Positions 58,501-64,000 of a stretch of DNA of 64,000 bases are shown here, one piece after another. The number at the start of each line of letters is the position of its first letter. The stretch's first letter is position 1. The position numbers and the translations under genes were made by a program. The notes beneath the pieces are model-generated. The model was given only the letters and a program-made list of their open reading frames with translations, searched no databases and had not been told where the DNA came from. Origin of the DNA: Phytopythium helicoides (lineage: Eukaryota; Oomycota; Peronosporomycetes; Pythiales; Pythiaceae); NCBI GenBank assembly GCA_024867545.1, contig JANFNE010000028.1, forward strand, positions 496,001-560,000. Direction: 5' to 3'.

Positions 58501-61364
58501 AACGTGAATCCCAAGCCAGAACCTGCAGCAGGATCAGTCCACCCAGCTATAATCGCACCAAAAAAATCCTCCACACCTGCATCAATGATCAAGAGCAAAA
58601 CAAGCAAAATGCTCATGGCTCTAAATACATTGATCGAGGAAATTGATAGCTCAGTAAAGAGCATTGATGCAACTGAAGCAACGTCTCCAGCATATACTGC
58701 TGACCCTCCAGATGATCGTCGGAGTGAAGCATTATTTTATGGAATGGACGACGAGGAAATGGAAGAAGATCCTGTTTTCATACCGGTTGGACCAGTCGGG
58801 CGGTCACTTTTGGTTCTTGACAAGAACAATCGCATACGTTGCTGGGCGTTCAACACCATCTCTCATCCCCATTTTGACACATTCATCTTGATCCTGATTA
58901 CTATATCATCGATCTCGCTAGCAATAGACAACCCTCTGGCCAACCCGAACTCAGGGCTCTCAGTGTTTTTGACACAACTAGACACTGTATTTGCCATCAT
59001 CTTTGCTATCGAGATGGCTCTCAAGATAATCGCTCTCGGATTAATTCTACACAAGGGGGCGTACTTGCGAAACAGCTGGAATATTCTTGACGGCGTGATC
59101 GTGATATCTTCGTTGGTCATGCTCGCGTATCAGTCTTCTGGTAAAGCTGGATCCTTGAAGTCGCTACGATCACTTCGGACATTTCGAACATTTCGCCCGT
59201 TGCGAATGATTAGTCGACGCCCTGGTCTCAAGCTCGTTGTGAATGCACTCATTGAGGCGATTCCGGCGGTGCTTAATGTGCTGTTTCTGTGCGGGCTATT
59301 CTACTTGATTTTCAGTATCGTGGCAGTCAATTATCTGAAGGGGAAGTTCTACGAGTGCCAAGGAGATGTTTTTGACGGACTATCATCGCATCAAACGGAT
59401 TTTCTGACTGCACCAACATCCTGGGGTTCCCTGTCTGATACACAGCGCGAGTGGTTTGCCGGAACATCTTGTGACGGATTCCCTAACGTGACATCAATTA
59501 CATCGAAATATGTGTGTCAATGTTGGGGTGCTGAATGGAGCCAAACAATCCCCCAGAACTTTAACAATGTTGGTAGTGCTATGCTAACATTCTTTGAGAT
59601 CTCTACCACGGAGGGATGGGTTGATGTGATGGTCACATCTATTGACGCGACCGATATCGATATGCAACCGATTCGTGACCACGACATGAAGTGGGCGATC
59701 TTCTTCGTTGCATACATCATGGTCGGTAGTTTCTTCGTCGTCAATCTGTTTGTAGGTGTCATCATTGACAACTTCAACCGGATGAAAGCAGCTCTCGGTG
59801 GCGATTTTATGCTTACTCCTGAGCAAAAGAAATGGATAGAAGCGCAAAAGACAGCCTCACGTGTGGGCCCAATCCGGATCTACAAACCAGCGAAACAACC
59901 GTTACGACGAGCTATCTTCTTCTTTGTGAAGCGCCAGCGATTTGAGTGGACAATCATGGTTTGCATCATCACCAACACTGTACTAATGGGAACACAGTAC
60001 TTTGGCATGCCCACGGTGCACTCAGATGTTCTGGACACCTTCAATAACATATTTGCAGCCATCTTCACGCTCGAAGCCGCTCTCAAACTTACGGCGTACG
60101 GCATCGCCTACTTTGAAGATAAGTGGAATCGCTTTGACTTCATCGTGGTGGTTGGACACTTGCGAGCTATGTAATTGAGTCACTAACAGGGACGCACGTC
60201 AAATCGCTTGCTATGATTGTACGTGTCATTCGCGTCACACGTATATTGCGTCTCGTCAAGGCATCCAAAGGAATCCGACACATCTTACTAACACTCTACA
60301 TTTCTCTCCCCGGTCTGAGCAACATCACTTCAATCTTGTTCCTGATGCTGTTCATTTATGCGACCATGGGTGTCCAGCTATTTGCGACTGTGGCACTCAA
60401 TAACAACATCGACACTCACGCCAACTTCCAAGATTTTGGAACGGCTTTCTCTTTTTGTTCCGAGCAGCCACTGGTGAGGCATGGGATGCATGTATGCACG
60501 ATCTCGCCGAACGGACAGACGGCTGCGTAGATTATCCCTCCTACGACCCAACGATGTGTGGTTTTAATAACTCAGACGGCTGCATTCCTCTAAACGGGTG
60601 CGGAAGTCCAGTGGCGTTTGCTTTCTTCTGCTCATTCACTTTGCTCGTAACATACGTGATGCTCAACGTCACTATTGCAGTGATTCTAGAGGGTTTTTCG
60701 CTTTCACATGAAGATGAAGAACCACTCTTTGAGCCGGAGTTACTCCAAGAGTTCCAGACTAAGTGGTCTTACGTGGACCCGCGAGCCACCGGTTTCATTC
60801 GAGTTGCGCGGATGAATGCACTTGTCGCCATGCTTGAGGCCCCACTAGTCAAGCCTGAAGTGATTACGAGCAAGAATGCGTTCCTTCGTTACCTCTGTGC
60901 GTGAGCGTGACAAGTGGGATCGTACTTGGCATAGCAAACTAATTTGTTACTGTTGTGTACACAGGTGGGCTGCGTCTGCCACTTTATGAGGGCGAAATGG
61001 TATTCTTACAGATGCGCTGCTCGCGATGACAAGGGAGATGGTTAAAGAGGTTCGTGTGCTTGAGCGAGGGTTTTGCTTAATTGTTACACTCACAATACTT
61101 TTCGTTCCCTAGTCGGTCGCAGCTGACCCGAATGCTATTGGAGATGTTGCACCACCGGCGGAAGACCAACCGAGCCGCTTGCGACTAGAATTCCAAGCAC
61201 ACGAACACGTTGCTGTTTGCCGCATTCAAAGGTCGGTCGCAGAATGGCTACGCTTCAAGCGGGAGCTCGAGCGCCAGTATATGGAGGAGTACAAAAACAA
61301 GATCAAAAAGCCAAGCGGACGCCCCAAGAAACAGCGGGACGCGCGTGTATTCACCATCGGCTAG
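55536..61364 (+). CDS. Four-domain voltage-gated Ca2+ channel alpha subunit
   Basis: Four six-helix repeats are present. S4 sensors with regular Arg are seen in each, e.g. [13 protein letters not shown] (I), [13 protein letters not shown] (II), [14 protein letters not shown] (III) and [13 protein letters not shown] (IV). Pore filters are TQEGW (near 56892), TGENW (57909), TTEGW (59605) and TGEAW (60470), giving EEEE, the Ca2+-selective ring. A Ser/Lys-rich II-III linker precedes repeat III. The C-terminus has an IQ-like [16 protein letters not shown]. Introns fit at 55719-55785, 56175-56230, 57617-57693, 57772-57848, 57990-58062, about 60905-60965, and 61050-61112. One-base breaks lie near 57291, 60155, 60455 (T run) and 61000. 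Total is about 1,700 residues. Confidence 0.88.
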
Positions 61365-61499
61365 GCAGGAAAAAATCTGTACCAAATATTATTTATCCAA
61401 CACGCATCAAACGAAACGATAATGAAGTTAATGATGAGCCGTGATGCATTGAAATATGAGAGCCTACGTAACGCTAACAACCCTCAGCCTAAGGTCTCG

Positions 61500-63744
61500 A
61501 TTGCTTCCTATCTTCAGCAAATTTCATTGACATGTTCCACATCCTCGAGATCCTGCAAGCTGGAGTAGCATCCATAAAGTCCGTCACGGCTCTATGTCCT
61601 GCATATTGAAAGTGCCAAACTGTTAGAGGTTGTTCCCACGACCTGTGATGCTGTCTCCGAGCTAGTCCCGAGCGCCCGCAATATTGTAGCTGCAACCTGT
61701 TGCTATTTAGATGTGCCTTCATCGACCACTTTACCTAGGACAGAAACATACTCCACCGCGGCAATCTCCAATCTCATTGAAGGGCTGCCGAAGGGTCCAC
61801 ACACCATGTCTAGAACTGATTCCTTGGTCGAATTATCTGCAGCATATTTCAACAAATTCTTCAAGGTAGCAAACCCATCAGACGTCGCAAAAAGCCCTTG
61901 TACTTCTTTGATGTCTTCCATCAACGTAAAGAGTAGCCCTAATACATCCAATATCCCCGTACGGTCCTCTAACAGCTTTAGTAACGCTGGAATCGATGGT
62001 TGAATGTTGATTGAAACTTTCATTTGTATCCTCGTGCCATTTCTCGCAGCAAATTGACAATTGTTGGGAAAACTCCCAGTATCACCATCTCACGTGCGTT
62101 GTCTTCGTTCTAAACAAGGTCCACAGTGCCGCAGCTGCATTCTGTGAACGTCCTCATCTTTGTTGTCTAGGAGCTTCAACAAGAATGGAATGGCACCAGT
62201 AGCTGCAATGATGGCTTGGTTTGATGGATCTAGTGCAAGTTCAGGAAGCGCTGTGGCTGTACCTTCCACAAAAATGTAAATTCTGCCTGGCCAATAGTCC
62301 ATAAACAAGGGAACTGCTCCGAATGGCGAAAGAAAAAGCTGTCGATTAACTTCAGCACTCGTGGGCTCCACTAATGTGTGAATAGCGTGGTCTTTTTGAG
62401 CTTCAGTACCACCGTGGGCCAAAGCGACAAGCAGTGTGATCGCACTGGCAGCAGTAATCGCAAGCTGGGCGCTCCGTGGTCTTGCGCCAGTCCTATGAGA
62501 GCTTCCAAGGCTAGAGCTTCCAAGGCTTTGACTTTTCCATCTCCATCTTGAAGCAGCGCCACCAAGGCGTCGATCGTTCCTCCATCCAAAATGTGCTGCC
62601 TCACAGATTCTTTGTCGCGGAGATCTTTCAGTGCCAGTGCTGCTACACTCTTCTGTTTGTAGCTGGCATCCCTTGTAAATTTTACCAGCAAAGACGCTGC
62701 ATCAGCCTCAACAATAACTTTCGAATTGCTTTTTTCCTCTCCCAATTCGACTAATACTCCTGTGGCTTGCTCTTTCTGCCCACCATTTCCATTTCGAAGT
62801 TAGGCAACAAAACAATTAAGCCCATTTGTCAAATGAGAAACTTTGTCTAAGTTGTTGCTAGATAAGATTGTGGAGCAATTCCGCAGCACTTGACTTCGCC
62901 TTTTCTTCTCCGTTGACGAAAATATGGATTAGCTCAAGAATAGAGCACACACAAATTCAAAGTCATGCACAATGCGTTTACTTTGATTGTGCACAACCGC
63001 TCTAAAAACCAGGGAAACCGCTAACAGACTCGTGTTTTCATCATTCTTTGCGAGAGTCCACAGTGTCACCGCTGCATAATTTGCAACAGTATGATTTTTT
63101 ACTAACTGAATCAAACGAGAAACAGCTCCTGCTTTTGCAATAGGTATCTGGTTTGCTTAATCCAGTGCAGGATTTTTCAATGCATTGACCGCGTCCTTGA
63201 GGAGATTCTTGTTGTTGCTATGATGGGCCACTTTAACCATAACTGGACTTGCGCCTACTGATGTGAGCATGCTAGCCCCATCGCTAGTGATCGAGAGATG
63301 CGCAAATTGTATAGCACTTCGGTGTCACTTGCTATCTGGCTCGTATCACCGTTGAGAAGATATTTACCTCTGCAGACGCTCCACCTGCTCGAACATTAAT
63401 CTGCTGGGCTCCATCGCAACTCTTTAAATCCGTCAGTGACGCAACAGCAAAGATTTTCCTGCTAGTGGTTTATTCGCGTGCGAACTCCAGCAGCACAGGA
63501 ATAATGCCTGCATCTTCGAGTCCAGACTGTACATCATCGTTTTCTGTTAACTTCAGTATATGATCTTCAGTATGTTTTTGCTGCCCCCTCTAAGCACCTT
63601 GATAAAGCAAAAAAGCTCCATAGAACTTTTCTCAACAGCCATCTTGTCGATAGCACGTTGACACACTAGGGTACCTACGCCCTCATCAACAGTGTGGGTT
63701 GTCCTGGGAAGATAATCAGCTGAACACCAAATGCTTGCCATCAA
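61500..63744 (-). pseudogene. Decayed armadillo-repeat gene(s)
   Basis: Reading leftward, armadillo-like pieces appear in shifting frames with stops between: SGLEDAGIIPVLLEFA, HTVANYAAVTLWTLAKNDEN, SLLVKFTRDASYKQKSVAALALKDL, GGTIDALVALLQDGDGKVKALEALA, NQAIIAATGAIPFLLKLLDNKDEDV and SIPALLKLLEDRTGI. The number of stops and gaps is far higher than in the other genes, so decay is likely rather than sequencing error. It resembles the armadillo part of the kinase-armadillo gene more than the 677-residue family. It faces the Ca2+ channel gene tail to tail. Confidence 0.6.
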
Positions 63745-64000
63745 TCCTCAACGGAAAGCCCATCTATTCCTGCTTGTATCTATCTACAGCAATCCCCAAC
63801 AAATATCATGCGTTCGTTGCGAAATCGCAGTATGCAACACTAGATTAGATTGCGATCCAAAGTGGCAAACAAGATGGTTTCACAGTGAGAAAAGTTTGAG
63901 TCTGACAATCTTTGGCGCGCCTTCTTGAAGTCTATCGATTCTGTCAACTCGCACATCAATCGAGTAATCGTTCTCATTGGTATAAGTATGAACAATGGTG
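63745..64000. other. Window end, no feature recognised
   Basis: AT-rich, with no motif I can name. Confidence 0.3.

Overview
The window looks like nuclear DNA of an oomycete (a stramenopile water mould; Pythium/Phytophthora-like is my inference). Clues are short GT-AG introns of about 50-110 nt, GC-rich coding sequence, gene spacing often of 100-300 bp, expanded TKL-type kinase and armadillo families, START and FYVE signalling proteins, and several flagellum-linked genes. I see no rRNA, tRNA, CRISPR array, transposase or virus-derived gene.

Layout. 0-4.4 kb: the 5' part of a START-like gene and a PIF1 helicase. 4.6-10.1 kb: an ankyrin-FYVE-TPR protein diverging from a 2-phosphoglycerate-kinase/LPA1-like gene. 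10.2-14.8 kb: a nucleotide-sugar transporter and a bubblegum-type acyl-CoA synthetase. 15-20 kb: a small membrane protein, an RNase III/dsRBD protein, a small possible axonemal protein and a PP2C phosphatase. 20.5-27.7 kb: an armadillo protein, an RRG7-like nuclease, and an apparent fusion of papain-like, cyclic-nucleotide-binding and mitochondrial-carrier domains. 27.9-35.2 kb: a CM1 centrosomin-like coiled coil, a TTLL9-like ligase and CCDC22. 35.3-43.5 kb: a same-strand armadillo/kinase cluster. 43.4-48.5 kb: a TTLL3-like ligase, a PDZ protein and a KIX-like/LRR protein. 49-54.4 kb: cereblon, mitochondrial NDK, HYPK and a cNMP-binding RGS protein. 55.5-61.4 kb: a four-domain Ca2+ channel. 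61.5 kb to the end: decayed armadillo sequence.

Themes. Two TTLL ligases, a possible microtubule inner protein, the CM1 protein and the Ca2+ channel would all fit a flagellated zoospore. Two genes encode cyclic-nucleotide-binding domains in unusual fusions. Armadillo paralogues occur in three places and are richer in A/T than the housekeeping genes.

Caution. At least 25 conserved reading frames are broken by what looks like a single-base insertion or deletion. I read most of these as assembly errors and annotate the genes through them. Exon joins are by eye, from splice consensus and phase.
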